Below, piece by piece: positions 13,029 through 24,310 of a stretch of 64,000 bases of DNA. Origin of the DNA: Pteria penguin (lineage: Eukaryota > Mollusca > Bivalvia > Pterioida > Pteriidae); NCBI GenBank assembly GCA_035048485.1, contig CM068584.1, positions 61,789,458 through 61,853,457 of the forward strand. The letters run 5' to 3'. The position numbers and the translations under genes were made by a program. The first letter of the stretch is position 1, and each line of letters opens with the position of its first letter. The notes beneath the pieces were generated by a model. It searched no databases and was not told the DNA's origin. It worked only from the letters and a program-made list of their open reading frames with translations.

Positions 13029-13066
13029 GATAATAATAATAACAATAGCAACAGCAATAATAATTA
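12966..13066. repeat. (AAT)n microsatellite
   Basis: A pure AAT run to about 13029, then imperfect units. It abuts the inferred acceptor of the transmembrane exon at 12955. Confidence 0.96.
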
Positions 13067-13619
13067 CTGAAGATCTATATACATGCCGGGACTTACAATG
13101 TAATTTTCTTTGTGATGATGGTCTTGCAGAGAACGAGATTGGTTGGAAAATTGAATTGATTTCTGCATCAACAAAATTATAATTGCAGATATGTAATAAT
13201 TGCCGGAACTACTTTCCTGTAGAATGATAAACCCAGTCTTATTTGCTGGACAGTGATTCTTGTTATCAGTGATTCCTTGTTAATCGATTACATAACTTTT
13301 TGTTTTGTTCTATAACAAATTCAAAGTACAAAATAAGTCACTACTATAGATATAGAAAATATATATACATTTTAATACTGTGCGCATTTAATTCATTTAA
13401 AAAGTAAAGTATAACTAAATCTATCATGACCATTTAGTCAACAGTCAAATACAATACAGCACTTGTTTGCTACTAGCCGATGGTTCGACAATGGAAGCTT
13501 CAAAAGTCTTGGTTCTAATTCACTTTTAATCCTTTCAACGGACACTAGATAAAATAAATAAGGATAAATTTTCAACGTCGTGTTAGCTGCCGTTTTTTGG
13601 CTTCAAAATGTTGACTTAA
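13067..13619. other. intronic or intergenic stretch with a possible stalk exon
   Basis: On the minus strand, around 13185-13100, acceptor-like 'gatgcag' and donor 'TACATT|gtaagt' bracket a 66-base piece that resembles the stalk exon of the 35-kb copy (which ends '..DKYIL'). In the phase required by the upstream exon it starts with a stop, so I do not call it coding. Confidence 0.25.
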
Positions 13620-13815
13620 GTATTATTATACCCTTTTCCTGATGTTGTGTGGTTCTGGCACTTTCCACAAAGTGCTTGGCCACATTCATGTATATATACA
13701 GTGGAGCGTCAAATATGTTTCATCCGTATTTAAGGGAATTGCCGCCGAGTGCGGCTACCGAAAGAGGAAAGGCTCAATCCTTCCGGGCACCTGGTTTCAC
13801 CTCTGAAATTTTTAA
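13620..13815 (+). repeat. dispersed repeat family R-A
   Basis: Starts 'tatacccttttcctgatgtt', continues through 'cacattcatgtatatata' and 'gtgcggctac' to 'cgggcacctggtttcacctc'. Same order as 32160-32520. Confidence 0.7.
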
Positions 13816-14269
13816 AACAAATCATGGGCTTAACAATCCTCTACTCGTCATACATACCCTTCAAAATTACTATAGACATGCTTTCCATCAGTAATCACAT
13901 TATTCTCATATATTTGATACTCTTACCTTTCCTCAGATATGTTTTTTCCCTGGCATCTTGGAACTGAAATGTTAGACGTATTTAAACTTATGAATGTTAC
14001 TGGTTGTGTACCTTGTTTTATTCATCAGTTATGTAATTATCGTTTATAAACTATGATCTTCAGTCATTTATTCAAGTAAAATGAACAGGTGTTAGATTTA
14101 TCTTCTACTAGTGAAGAACCATAACTTTGTTTGTAAAATATATTAACATGGCATGCCAAAGATGGCATTCTGCGTAATGGAATATTTCTAGCATATCTGC
14201 TTATTGAGTACGCATGTCAAATAAGAAGTCTCCGTCCCCTACAATTCAACAGTTATAGCTCGAAGTCCA

Positions 14270-14475
14270 AAAAGTTTTATTTAGCGGGAAGGTCATTGTC
14301 AAGGTCAAAAGGTCATTGACCTTGGTGTCATTTGAAAGGGTTTATTAGTGCAGTGCGCATGTCAAATATGAAGCCTCTGTAAGTTAAAAAGTTATAGCCA
14401 AAGTTTAAGGTGACAACAGACAGGCAAACAAACAGAGAGGGCAAAAATAACATGCCCCAGATCAATTCGGGGGTA
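14270..14475 (+). repeat. dispersed repeat family R-B ('aaggtcattgacc')
   Basis: Blocks 'aaggtcattgtcaaggtcaa', 'tcatttgaaagggttta', 'catgtcaaatatgaagcctc', 'agttatagcca', 'gacaacagacag' and 'catgccc'. They recur in the same order at 63035-63335 and 63370-63545, and in part at 29560-30020. Noncoding. Confidence 0.75.
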
Positions 14476-14920
14476 TAAAAACCCAGAGGACTATTCGAAA
14501 GTTATTTCACAGTCTACTATCTACTAATTCTATATACCCCCATTTATACACTACTGTGTTTCAGAAGTTGTAAATTCATTAACATAATAAGCAGAAATAA
14601 GGCTTTAACTCATCAACAAGGAAATCTTTTTTCACTATGTTCTTACTTGTTCATGATCTTTGGTATCAGTTCTACTCAGACTCAAATTAAGACACTTCGT
14701 ATAATCGATTAACTCGTTATAAGTAAAGAACATAATAGGAAAAAAAATACATAAGAGAACCAAACAACATCAATCGCGGCTGTGCTTTTTGATTTCCTAT
14801 TTCCTTGGTGCTGCCCTACCGCTAATTGTAAAGGTCGTGTTATCAAACTGAAACCAATGTACGAAATCAATCGATAGAATCTTTTATATACCATACTTTC
14901 AAGAAAAAGAACATTCTTAC

Positions 14921-15067
14921 ATTTGTAAATTTCTAGGATAGAATATCCAGAATGATTGCGTGGTGGACATCCACTAAGGTCTGGCGGACACAGAAGGTAT
15001 TTGTTTTCGGTGACTAACAATGGCTGATATGTCCGATTATCACACTGTTTAGTGTATGGACAACCAG
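14921..15067 (-). CDS. Cys-rich ectodomain exon 2 of receptor-like gene 1
   Basis: 147 bases (49 codons) with acceptor 'attacag' and donor 'gtaaga', entering and leaving in phase 1. The sequence holds Cys in GCPYTKQC, LLCPPDLSGC and the end SILEIYK. Joined to the exon at 15695 it gives a continuous extracellular segment with eight Cys. It has an N-glycosylation sequon NHS and another NRT. The family is not one I can name with certainty. A similar, damaged segment (ending AYCESSIYK) lies at 21195-21325 in gene 2. Confidence 0.55.
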
Positions 15068-15694
15068 CTGTAATGAATTACAAATCAGAATAACAGTGAT
15101 AATGTAGATAACGAAGAAAACGAAGAAAAAAAAAATATATATATATAGTAACATGTTGACATTCTACTTTTCTACCTATATTAATCAGCAAACTAATAAG
15201 TGAAAATAATAATCTGTCATTGTCAAAGGCAGGGAGAGATGAACAACGATCGAAACATGGGAAACAGTTTATGTTTAACATTTAAGAATTAATATTTAAG
15301 CAAAGAAACATCTGGTATTTGGTAGAAACTATAAATATACCCGAAGATACTAAGAAGGTCGCTTAGGATAGATTGTATTTTCCCTGCATTTGGCTTTCAA
15401 ACATATGCCTTAACGTTTACTCGGATGAAGGATTTCGCTTTCTAAATGACATTAGTTTAAGAAATAAAAAACATCAAAACCTTACATATCGCAAAAATAC
15501 TTAACAGGATAATAAAAATAAATAAATGAATGTTTAAAAATCACACCATTATATGAAATGTAATATGAATAATGTGATATATAACTTACATGGTTAACAT
15601 AAGATTTAATGTGGACATCTGATAGAATACTGTGTAGCAAACAACCAAGAAGTACCAAATGGTTATGTATATCATACTCTATAGAAAAGCATAC

Positions 15695-15911
15695 TTTGCC
15701 CAGCCGGTATCTTGGAATCGAATATGCACCCTTCTCTTAATTCAGCGTTCGATGCCATTAAGCAGACATAACTCTTATGCCCGGTGCAATTAAAATAATT
15801 GCCTCTGTCCGACCACTGGGTAGCCATAGTAAGTCTTCTGCAATTCAGATTCTGTGAACTCACAAATTTAGTTACAAATAGGATACCAATTGTAGCGTAC
15901 GCCACGATACT
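15695..15911 (-). CDS. signal-peptide end plus Cys-rich exon of receptor-like gene 1
   Basis: Minus-strand exon of 217 bases, acceptor 'ctttttcag' and donor 'gtatgc', in phase 0 and out phase 1. It starts with a hydrophobic run (SIVAYATIGILFVTKFVSS) typical of a secretion signal, then Cys residues whose spacing matches the first exon of gene 2: a Trp in a 15-17 residue C1-C2 gap, 7-9 residues between C2 and C3, and exactly 11 between C3 and C4. There is no ATG in the exon, so the start must lie upstream. A minimal exon ending ATGAAC|gtaaaa near 16242-16237 would fit the phase but is speculative. The product would be an extracellular or membrane-anchored protein of unknown ligand. Confidence 0.6.
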
Positions 15912-16242
15912 CTGAAAAAGAAATCAATTTAAAGAAAACATACTGCCTTTTGAATTTAAAAACAAAAAATGTTTTCATATTTTAAATTGCTATATCTATG
16001 ACGGTGCATTACCTACCTACGTAATTAAATTTTAACACTGTAAAAGGGATGCATTCCCTATGTCTTTGCGTAAACTTACAGAAGACACCAACGATTAATG
16101 TATAGGAGATATGTGAAATTATAAAATGCCGATATATCATCGGCAGTGGTTGTAAAGAATATAAGTGTTTTCCACAAATTGCAAAATCCAAGAAAGTCAG
16201 TATAAATACACCTTTCATTAAAGTAAAGAGTTTTACGTTCAT

Positions 16243-17934
16243 AATTGACGTCACAACATATTAAGAGGTCTATGTTATCGAGTATCCATTCTATAATTTT
16301 GAAGCTCCATTTTAATCGTGTTTCATTTCAACTGTTCAATCCATTTAAGTTTCCCATATTAATTTACCTAATTATCAAAGCAAAGAACTTAAAATATTTC
16401 TCAAATTCCTTTCCGTGCCTAGCATTTACTAGTATATTATGTTGTGTGTTAATAAGGGACATGATTCAACAAACAATGTTTTGATTCCCAAATTATATCA
16501 AAATGTCGAAAGATTTCTCAAAATCAAATACAATTCTGGTTTCTAGCTGTCCGTGAATGTTTCTCATGGCACGACTTCCTTAATTGTTTTGATTAGTTTA
16601 TTTAGCTTGTTTTTATATATTTTAGGTTTTGGTTTTTGTTTTCGTTTTTTTTGGGGGGGGGGGTTTCTTTGTTTGTTTGTTTTGTTTTGTTTTGTTTTGT
16701 TTTTTTTTTTTTTGGGGGGGGGGGGGGTTGTTCTTAATTTGCATTGCCATATGTGTGTGCATTTTATTTTTCAATCCTCCCAGTACAGAAAGAGCTGAAC
16801 CCAATATTATCTATACCACTGCTGTAGATATATTATCAAGACATACCTCTTTATTTTGAAGTATTTGAAGTAAATATTTCGTGTCGATAGGACTATTGGG
16901 ATATATAAATATATATCTGCAGAAAGGTTGTCTTATTAGATGTTTACATAAGAATAACTTATAATTGTCCAATACAATGTAGAGTTTTTGGTTAAGTGAG
17001 AGTTGTCTTTCTTACAACGCAAACAAAACCAAAACAATAATTAGATAAAATAAAAATATTGCTCACTGAGTCATTGTATATTAAGTCAAAAGAGAATACC
17101 TCAAAATGATTATGTTCGAAATGTACTATTCTATGTCATTTGTACCGCAAGTCTTATATAAATATATTACAATTATTTCTTTAGGATGTAAAACTATCAA
17201 CTGCATAACAAGGAATTCAATAAAAATGAGGTTGCTATAACTTATCACCCTCCTATCGGAAATTCGAAAGAAAACCACGACTTAGTGTCAGATTTCAATT
17301 TGAAGAAATAGCTCGATGTACTTTAATTTCAAACATCTGTTGTGATTATGAGGGAGATAGATTAATTTCGTCTTGTGTACCATGTTGATAGCAATTTGAT
17401 ATGTAATACATTTACATTAAGGTAGCCTAAAATTGATACATTTTGAAGGAAAGGGCATGATACATTAGAAGAATACACACAAGAAGGTATATGGTACGAA
17501 CATATAATGGAGAATTTTTATTCCATTTCTATCAAATGTTGCTATTATTCTACAGAAATTAATATTTAATTGATTAAATGCAGCATTTCGAAGTATCATG
17601 CATTATTTAGCTCTTTTTGAATACCGATAATGATATTTAATCGGATCAATAACTCACATATATACACATGGATAGGCCATTTTCGAGTTTCCTTTCTTTT
17701 ATGATGAAATTTCAAAATACATATAGAAACGTTGTCCATAATCACGTGATATAAAACATTTAAGGGTTAATTGAAACAGTTTACATGTCAACAAGGCATA
17801 GGGAAAACAGTGATCTTAACTCAAACACAACTACACAGACTTACTTTTCTATTTGTAATGATTGCGTTTCTATATATTTTTTCCGTAGTCACGCGCTTTT
17901 CTTGGTAATATTTAAATAAAATGCGTAAGCACTG
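16243..17934. other. AT-rich stretch with low-complexity tract
   Basis: Contains a G/T composite at 16623-16730 (poly-G, (GTTTT)n and poly-T blocks), whose apparent reading frames on both strands are artefacts. No other feature recognised. Confidence 0.5.
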
Positions 17935-18055
17935 CATACACACATGAATGTGAACAAACACTGTGTAGAACGTGCCACAGCCACATAACATCAGGAAAAA
18001 GGGTATAATAACACTTAAGTCTAACCCTCCGCGGGGAACTTTTTCAAATATAATC
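17935..18055 (-). repeat. dispersed repeat family R-A, 5' half
   Basis: Reverse complement of the left part of the copy at 32160-32520: 'ttcccgcggagg'-like start, 'acttaagtgt', 'tatacccttttcctgatgtt', 'atgtggctgt', 'cacattcatgtgtg'. It lies just upstream of gene 2. Confidence 0.65.
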
Positions 18056-18305
18056 GTATTTAAAACTTTAATTATGAATGTTTTGCGCATAAATATAGAT
18101 GTATTTCCTGCTGATCAAGGATGTTTAGTCTCGTCAACATCTATTACATTCCGGAACACTCTAATTGATATTGGAGATCACGATTTGAAGGAAGAGTATC
18201 ATTTATAGATATTTTAATATGGTTAGATTTCCTTTGTAATCTACTGTAACGAATCTCAATGCAGATTGGGGCAAGAATATTTGATTTGCAAAACCAAACA
18301 TCAAG

Positions 18306-18561
18306 ATGAATTTTAACATGTTAAACATACATTTATATTTATATGGAACTTCCACATTGTTCTTTGTTCTACATATAAATGCAAAAGTTATCAATGGATT
18401 GGCTAATGTGTCATCATGTCCGTCAGAGATAAACCTATGGCGTCAAAAGGAATCACTGAAGTCTTGCGATGAAGGAAAGGGATTTCTGTACCATTGTATG
18501 AAATCTTCGTTGGATACTTTGGTTGAATTCTGTATGGTTCCTGTATCCATCGATTTTTACG
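18306..18561 (+). CDS. first exon of receptor-like gene 2 (signal peptide + Cys-rich)
   Basis: ATG at 18306 (a second in-frame ATG at 18318 may be the true start) opens a frame with a hydrophobic leader (NIHLYLYGTSTLFFVLH). It is followed by an ectodomain starting SSCPSEINLWRQKESLKSC, with further Cys in LYHC and EFC. The donor 'ACG|gtaaga' leaves phase 1. The Trp and the C3-C4 gap of 11 residues match gene 1, and a stop-ridden copy lies at 33867-34100. It is inferred to be the extracellular start of a single-pass membrane protein whose transmembrane and tail exons are at 22037 and 22322. One NVS sequon. Ligand unknown. Confidence 0.65.
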
Positions 18562-18639
18562 GTAAGAAGTTTTTGTATCAAAGACCCTTAATTCATTAAC
18601 GATATAAACTGAGCAGTATAACAATATACCTAGCCAAAG

Positions 18640-18735
18640 TTTACTTCCAGGGCACCTGGTCTCAGCTCTGAATTTGAGGGGTCCGTGAATGTCTACTTTA
18701 GTAATTGTTGTTAGTACCATAGTCATGTTCACGCA
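18640..18735 (+). repeat. dispersed repeat family R-A, 3' half, in intron 1 of gene 2
   Basis: 'ggcacctggtctcagctctg', 'gaggggtccgtgaatgtc' and 'accatagtcatg' in the family order. Confidence 0.7.
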
Positions 18736-18949
18736 ATTATCTTAATACTTTTATTGTATTCTGTGTACAAATACTGTTTCGTCTTCGTGTGGAGTTGATT
18801 AACTTGCAGACCATATATTGCTTTTAAATGAGGTGAAAAGTGGAACGGTTGGATTTGATGAGGGAATAAGTGTGTACTCGAATTTCCTATATCATTAAAT
18901 TCGAGAGTGCACAAGCAATTATTACAAGACGGCGCTTAGTATGTAAATG

Positions 18950-19122
18950 TTAGTTGGTTGGTTGATTGGTGTTTTACGTCGCTTTCAACAATTTTTCAGT
19001 TATATCGCGACATGGAAGCAGGAGGTAAGCATCCTCTTAAACAAAATGGCGCAACCCGGGAATCGATCCCGGGTCGTAGACGCAGTAAGCCAAGCGCTTA
19101 ACCACCACACCAAGCCTGCCCC
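18950..19122 (-). mobile_element. tRNA-derived SINE, family A, with 12-bp target duplication
   Basis: The minus-strand head begins 'ggggcaggcttggtgtggtgg' with B box GGATCGATTCC, and the tail ends in CAACCAACCAAC-type repeats. Direct repeats AGTATGTAAATG lie at 18938-18949 and 19123-19134. The well-kept ends suggest a fairly young copy. Confidence 0.9.
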
Positions 19123-19134
19123 AGTATGTAAATG

Positions 19135-21135
19135 ACTAAACGATTGATATTAAAACATTTTCTCCTAGAATCGAGCATCAGTGACCATTATTTTCTTTTC
19201 AAATGAATTACTAAATAAAAGAAATTTGCCTTTATATGATGCCCCTGAGGTCGCCAAATATTTTTGAAAATATATTCTAAAAAAAAAACAAAGCCAATAA
19301 TTATTTAACAGCAAACAAACTTTCAATTAGAATATGGTGATTTTATTCACTCTTCACTCATTATTTAAAAAATATATGTCCACACATCATTAATGAAACG
19401 AAGGCTATAAAACCCAAAGTACAACGCACAATTACATGAATATCGAAATACAATTTATATATAGCGTCTGAAAGGAGTCTAACTTTTAATTTCATAACAA
19501 CTCATTTACTTCATTTAGAAACTAACATTTCCGGAATTAATCTACCGACATTAACGACGTACATATTTTAAAGAATGGAGAACGATCATAGTAGAGGAAT
19601 GTTTATCAAAACGTTACTTTATTGAACTTTTCTGTGACAGATGTACATGTAAGACATTGTTTTCTAACAAGTACGAGGAATTCATGTTTCTATAATAAAT
19701 ATAGACCGTTTTCACAAATGGTGTGTGTTAAGAGTTAAGAATGATGGTTTATTTCTAAATTAAGATGGATGCCCTCAACTAAACATAAGTGACGATTTTC
19801 GCATTCTATATGTGGAGTGCTCACTCAGCGGAAAGTGCCCTACTGGAGACGTTCCCACCTACCCATCTTATCAGCTTTATAAATGTAAGTTGCATGTTTA
19901 TATCATCACATCATAAATCTATACTTCAACTACAACATTTACATTAAATGCCTGTAACAATGTTTATGTATACATTTTATAAATTCAGATATATTGTTAT
20001 TTCTTTCTTTGTAAGCATACGTTTTCCAATACTTGTAGATGATGGCTGTTACGAGGAATATACAAACGAAATCCATATTAGTAAAAATAAGTAAGCCCAA
20101 AAAAAAGATATTAGTAAAGATAAGTAAGCTGCCAATTTTTTTTTGATTACAAAAATAAATGACACGAAAACGCAGAACTAAAATTAACGAACGTTTCACT
20201 CATTCAGACGCTTAGGTGAAGCCCAAATAGTGATGTTTATTGACTATGAAAGTTTCAGGGCAATAATCATGACGGCACAAAAGAGAAAAGGAAATGATAA
20301 ACTTATGCTTGCATATGAAACGACTGTTTTCCTATTCAAGAGAGTTAACCCCAAAATCATCCCTTTGATAGGAAATGTAAAATTTTGATTATTTGTGTAA
20401 TATATAATGGCATCAGAAATAAGTAATTGGCTTATGTGTTTCCAATCATAACATGCACTCCTATAGAACAATATCTTATTTTTTTCTAAAAATACTATTA
20501 TTGGATCTAATATTATTAATGACGAATATATATAAAGGTATAAAAGGTAGGACTCAACAAGTGTATAATCAGAATGGCCTATTTGTTTGAACTCATCTTC
20601 AACCGAATTTGTCATATTATTTATTTCTTGAAAATTTCATTTTTTAATATTTCTGTTGTTTTGCTAGGGAAAGCATACTATTTTAAATAAATATAGCCTT
20701 GTTGTGAATAATGTTAAGAAGGCAATTTTATAATTAGATATAGTTCTATTGAACACAAAACTGTCGTGCAATTATTGAGGAGTACCCATGCATCCAAAAC
20801 AATGTCATAATCTGTCGATATTTTTCCACGACTACCGTAATATGTATAAATTGATATAATGATTTATACGCATCACATTTCAATTCACTCTCCGAATTAA
20901 TTTGTATACATATATCTCTGCCTACGACAATGCTTTTACATACATCCCTTTCATTCAAAATACACAACTTGAAATATGTTTTGGATCAATCTTTTTCCTA
21001 GAACAAACGCTGTTTCCTAAAATGTCATATCGAAAATCCGGTGGAAAAATCCCCACTGATTTACGGGTGTACCTTTACGTCATCTTTTACAGTTATTAAA
21101 ATATTAGGTACAAATGTCCTTGAATATTTTTCAGG
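19135..21135. other. large intron-like stretch of gene 2, no exon recognised
   Basis: Minus-strand 20070-20010 encodes a short hydrophobic run (DFVCIFLVTAIIYKYWK) ending at a GTATGC that could be a donor, reminiscent of the family's transmembrane exon, but no acceptor or neighbours support it. Confidence 0.35.
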
Positions 21136-21136
21136 A

Positions 21137-21325
21137 CCTCTACCAAAACATACAGTCCTATATATACAACAGTTATTGATCACTATAACATTACAGACTA
21201 CACTTCAGATAATGGTAGGAAAACAGAGAAGGACGCAGGTTGTAATCAATATACCACGCTATTTTGAAACTACTATAGAAATGCTTACTGTGAGAGTTCG
21301 ATATATAAATAATTATCGCTACTAC
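21137..21325 (+). pseudogene. candidate second Cys-rich exon of gene 2, damaged
   Basis: After 'tatttttcag' (or the inner 'acattacag') one frame reads YTSDNGRKTEKDAGCNQYTT and, after an in-frame TGA, YYRNAYCESSIYK. The end resembles the SGYSILEIYK end of the gene 1 exon at 14921. In another frame the region is open to 21340 but lacks the family pattern. I infer a decayed or alternatively read exon. If it is the only exon 2, gene 2 is not fully functional. Confidence 0.35.
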
Positions 21326-22036
21326 AAAGTATTACAATAACATAAGAAGACATCTGCGATATCGATTGTTTGAGATGTCGACTGCCTGATTGACTTGCAG
21401 TTCTCATAGTAGGATAATATAATTCTTTTTACCGATGTGACAACGGTCATACCGTTAGCACTTAACGTCACTAGAATATCAATGGCATTGTGATTAAATG
21501 ACTTGTGTCAATGGTTACCTGTTTTTCTTATTTACCTTCTTATAGATATTCCCCGTTCACTAGTCTTCGGTATTATAGCAGTTTACTGTAAATCGTTCAT
21601 GATCATAATTTCAGAATTGATATTTGGAGTAACATTTATCCGACATAAATTTATTCCCCAAATGTTTTCCCTCACATTAATTGAAAATATTTGCATTTAG
21701 TTACAGAAGTCATCGGCTTGAGAAATAATACATCTATTCAATCGATATTTACCCAGTTTATATCTATCTTAGGTAATGGATTTTTAAATACATGCTTATA
21801 TAATGTAAGGTACATTGAATTTTAATGGAAAAACCTTTCAAGACAGTCGCCTGAGTAGAAGACATGTATTACTACTTTATCTATATTGTAGAATAAATGT
21901 GTCCACTTTCTTCTGAAGAATTTTTAATGTTTGGAAAAAAACATTCATTGTAACACATGTGCTTATATTATTGAATAGCAAATTAAATAACTAAAAGTTT
22001 GTTATATATTTATGCGGGTTGCGTTGTACGTTATAG

Positions 22037-22106
22037 GTCCAGCAGCAGGAGTGATCGTGTTGTTGCTATTTGGATGTATGACGACAATGATTTACCATAT
22101 ACGAAC
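22037..22106 (+). CDS. transmembrane exon of receptor-like gene 2
   Basis: 70 bases between acceptor 'gttatag' and donor 'gtaagt', entering phase 1 and leaving phase 2. It encodes PAAGVIVLLLFGCMTTMIYH followed by IR, one hydrophobic helix then basic residues. The exon at 35152-35221 has the same length, the same two phases and a similar product, which strongly supports both as real exons of one family. It continues directly into the tail exon at 22322. Confidence 0.7.
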
Positions 22107-22321
22107 GTAAGTATCACTTTGCTGCCCATCCTTATTTTAAAGAATTCCCTTTCGATTTATTTCGGTGGCTAACATATGTATGATTTCTTTCACATTATAT
22201 CTACAATATGTGTTTACAAATATTTGTATTGTTAATTTATATAACTTGGATAGAAAAGATCCGTTATAAATAACCACAATGCACGATTGTCTGTTTATTA
22301 ATTTGATTCAAAATATTCCAG

Positions 22322-22418
22322 GACAAGAAAACACCTCAAAGATATATATCAGGAAAGTGCGAATTGTAACATCAATGGACAGGAAGAACGCGTGTATGAT
22401 GAAATAGAGGATGTATAG
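22322..22418 (+). CDS. cytoplasmic-tail exon of receptor-like gene 2, with YDEI motif
   Basis: Acceptor 'atattccag', entry phase 2, then TRKHLKDIYQESANCNING and an acidic end QEERVYDEIEDV before TAG at 22416-22418. The tail is basic near the membrane and ends in a tyrosine motif Y-D-E-I. YxxI/L motifs are known as sites for SH2-type recognition once phosphorylated, or as endocytic sorting signals. The residue at -2 is Arg, so this is not a textbook ITIM. A poly(A) signal follows at 22492. The paralogue at 35448 has lost this motif by a 10-base deletion. Confidence 0.7.
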
Positions 22419-22491
22419 AAGGAAGTATTCTATGAGAACCAAAGTCATCAACACTCTGTTCTGTCACAGACAACAATATTACGATTGAGCT

Positions 22492-22497
22492 AATAAA
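22492..22497 (+). terminator. poly(A) signal AATAAA of gene 2
   Basis: AATAAA 74 bases after the stop codon at 22418, on the coding strand. Spacing is normal for a short 3' UTR. Confidence 0.6.
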
Positions 22498-22584
22498 AAC
22501 TTGCATATTCACTACCTAACACAGATATAATAAGAAACACTGATATTAACAACTTTCCAAATGTTCTGAATGGGGTATTCTTTC

Positions 22585-22752
22585 TTTTGTCAAATTAAAT
22601 GACCGTCCTAAGTCGGTATCGTAAGTGCACTACAATCAAATATTTTTGTAATGTGTTATATGTGCTAGTACATTATTTATATTCATGTATTGTATAGCTC
22701 CATGGTGACTTCTGCCACATAACTGAGTCAGTAACTCCTCTTTTTTCTGCCA
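22585..22752 (+). mobile_element. 3' end of retroelement family R-T (severely 5'-truncated)
   Basis: 'cttttgtcaaattaaatgaccgtcctaagtcgg'-type sequence through 'cataactgagtcagtaactcc' matches 30630-30800, 54508-54675 and, reversed, 59660-59830. All stop at the same 'gtaactcctctttttt'. A shared 3' end with different 5' ends is the pattern left by target-primed reverse transcription. Confidence 0.75.
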
Positions 22753-22769
22753 GTAATACAGGCTGGTAA

Positions 22770-22990
22770 TATGAAACAACCCTCATTTCACATTCATAAA
22801 TTTCGTTGAGGGTACCATAGTCCAAGATTGTCTGTCCTTTTCCCACTTTTGATATCGGCGTTTTGTCGGAGAGGGTCAGAAAGACGGTGTTTATCAAAAG
22901 TTGGAATTATCAGCTGTACCAGCCGGTATCGGGATGTAAAAGCATCTGACTTTTGCATAGCGAAGTAGCCGAATTCGAAATTGTCTACTG
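22770..22990 (-). repeat. dispersed repeat R-C
   Basis: Minus-strand 'atcccgataccggctggtac', then 'ctttctgaccctctccgac' and 'gatatcaaaagtgg', align with 24150-24290 and 38400-38460 on the plus strand. The minus strand is open here but the other two copies are not. Confidence 0.55.
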
Positions 22991-23493
22991 TTTTTGCTCA
23001 TAAAAATTTTACGTGACAACAAACTTAGAGTGGATTTGTTACATTAGCTTGAGATATGTTTGAATGCAGATGCTGTCTTTTATAATGGAGAAAAGAGTGG
23101 TGAATTTAATATTAAATGACTTCTTTCTGCTTATTCACTTCCTTCTCATCTTAACGCATTTGTTTTTCTTTTACTTTCATATCAATGTATGTTGTAACTC
23201 TATTCTCAATAACATGTTAATAGTGCAATTGGCGGACTGAATGCATTGCCTAGAAGAGTCTTAGCGAGGAATACATATTTAATATAGATTTTTACTCATA
23301 AAAAATAAGTCTAGTCTACAAATATTGTTTTTACGCGGCACATGGATCAGCTATCCCAGTAAACTCTTTTGTAGGACCCTTGGATTTATTTCCATAGCAG
23401 ATTCATAATGACCGCTTTTTAAGGTCATAACCAAGTGTATGACTTAACATTAGAGTAAAATTGAAATTCAAGTGATAGCTTATGAATGTATTT

Positions 23494-23537
23494 GGGGGGG
23501 GGGGGGGGGGGTGTGTTGTTGGGGGGGGGGAGGGGGT
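23494..23537 (+). repeat. poly-G tract
   Basis: Two G runs of ten or more separated by GTGTGTTGTT, then a further G run. G-quadruplex potential. Length is likely unreliable in the assembly. Confidence 0.9.
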
Positions 23538-23650
23538 TGAGGTTTGGGGTGCTGGAATTATTTTTGTTTTATTCAAATCATACCATGTGTATACAAATAG
23601 GACATAACCTCTTTTAACGCTGCAATCTCTTTGGTAAATTCTACTTTGTA

Positions 23651-23812
23651 TTCAGGGGCAGACTTGTTGTAGCGGTTAAACACTTGGCTGGCTGCGATCT
23701 AAGTTCAATTCCAGGGTTGCGCCACTATTTTTAAGAAGTTGGTAACCTCCTGCTTCCGTGTCGCGATTTAACTGAAATATTGTTGAAAGCAAGGCAAATC
23801 ACAAATCAATCA
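23651..23812 (+). mobile_element. tRNA-derived SINE, family A, with target duplication
   Basis: Head 'ggggcagacttgttgtagcgg', a diverged B box GTTCAATTCC, 'ggtaacctcctgcttccgtg' and the tail 'caaatcaatca'. Direct repeats ACTTTGTA at 23643-23650 and 23813-23820. The duplicate site near 28130-28165 lacks it. Confidence 0.82.
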
Positions 23813-24039
23813 ACTTTGTAGTCAAATAGTACATAGTATTTTTGAAGTCCAATTATATTAAATCTCCCAGTTTGGGGAGACATATAAGTCGTCGAAATGC
23901 AAATATTTTTTACCATATTACCTGAATATTGTGACACTTCAGCAACAAAACGACGAGGTAACCTCGAATTGGGCTTATTTACACTTCATCATCAATGCGA
24001 AGACTTGTTGGCCGAGATTTGAAGAGTCTTGCTGTGTTT

Positions 24040-24310
24040 TCGGGAAAACAGCTGCTAGTAGAAGTTACACATCTTATTTGAAAAAATATATTGTTATGAC
24101 CGAGTTAGTTAAATGTTCATTTTTTACATCATATGTTGCTAATTCACTTGTACACCTCGACACAGGCTGGTATGGCGGACTTTCCACATTTTGATGAACA
24201 AATTTTCTCTGACCCTCTCTCACAGACCGCCCATATCAAACGTGGCAAAATGAAAGAAGGACAGAGAACTCTGGACCTTTCTGAATATAAAGAGAGGGAA
24301 ATATATGTAC
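24040..24310 (+). repeat. dispersed repeat R-C
   Basis: 'cagctgctagtagaagttacacatcttatttgaa'-type start, 'tgaccgagttagttaaatgttcatt', 'cgacacaggctgg', 'ctgaccctctctcaca'. Aligns with 38285-38490 and with the reverse of 22770-22990. Confidence 0.6.

Larger units (their letters stand above)
23100..23900 (+). repeat. segmental duplicate of 27550-28240
   Basis: Shared blocks: 'tatcaatgtat' plus 'gtaactctattct'-like, 'tgaatg(g)ctgaa/gc', and 'agtatttttga' plus 'cccagttt' plus 'agacacat'-like. This copy carries a poly-G tract (23494-23537) and a SINE (23651-23812) that the other lacks. Confidence 0.55.

Noticed and set aside
13098..13187. Stalk exon for gene 1
   Set aside because: Splice-like borders exist, but the required phase begins with a stop codon.
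16553..16859. Overlapping Phe/Gly- or Pro/Lys-rich frames
   Set aside because: They translate poly-G, poly-T and (GTTTT)n low-complexity DNA on both strands.
19939..20199. Minus-strand hydrophobic frame resembling the family's transmembrane exon
   Set aside because: No acceptor site, wrong context, and hydrophobic runs are common in AT-rich DNA.
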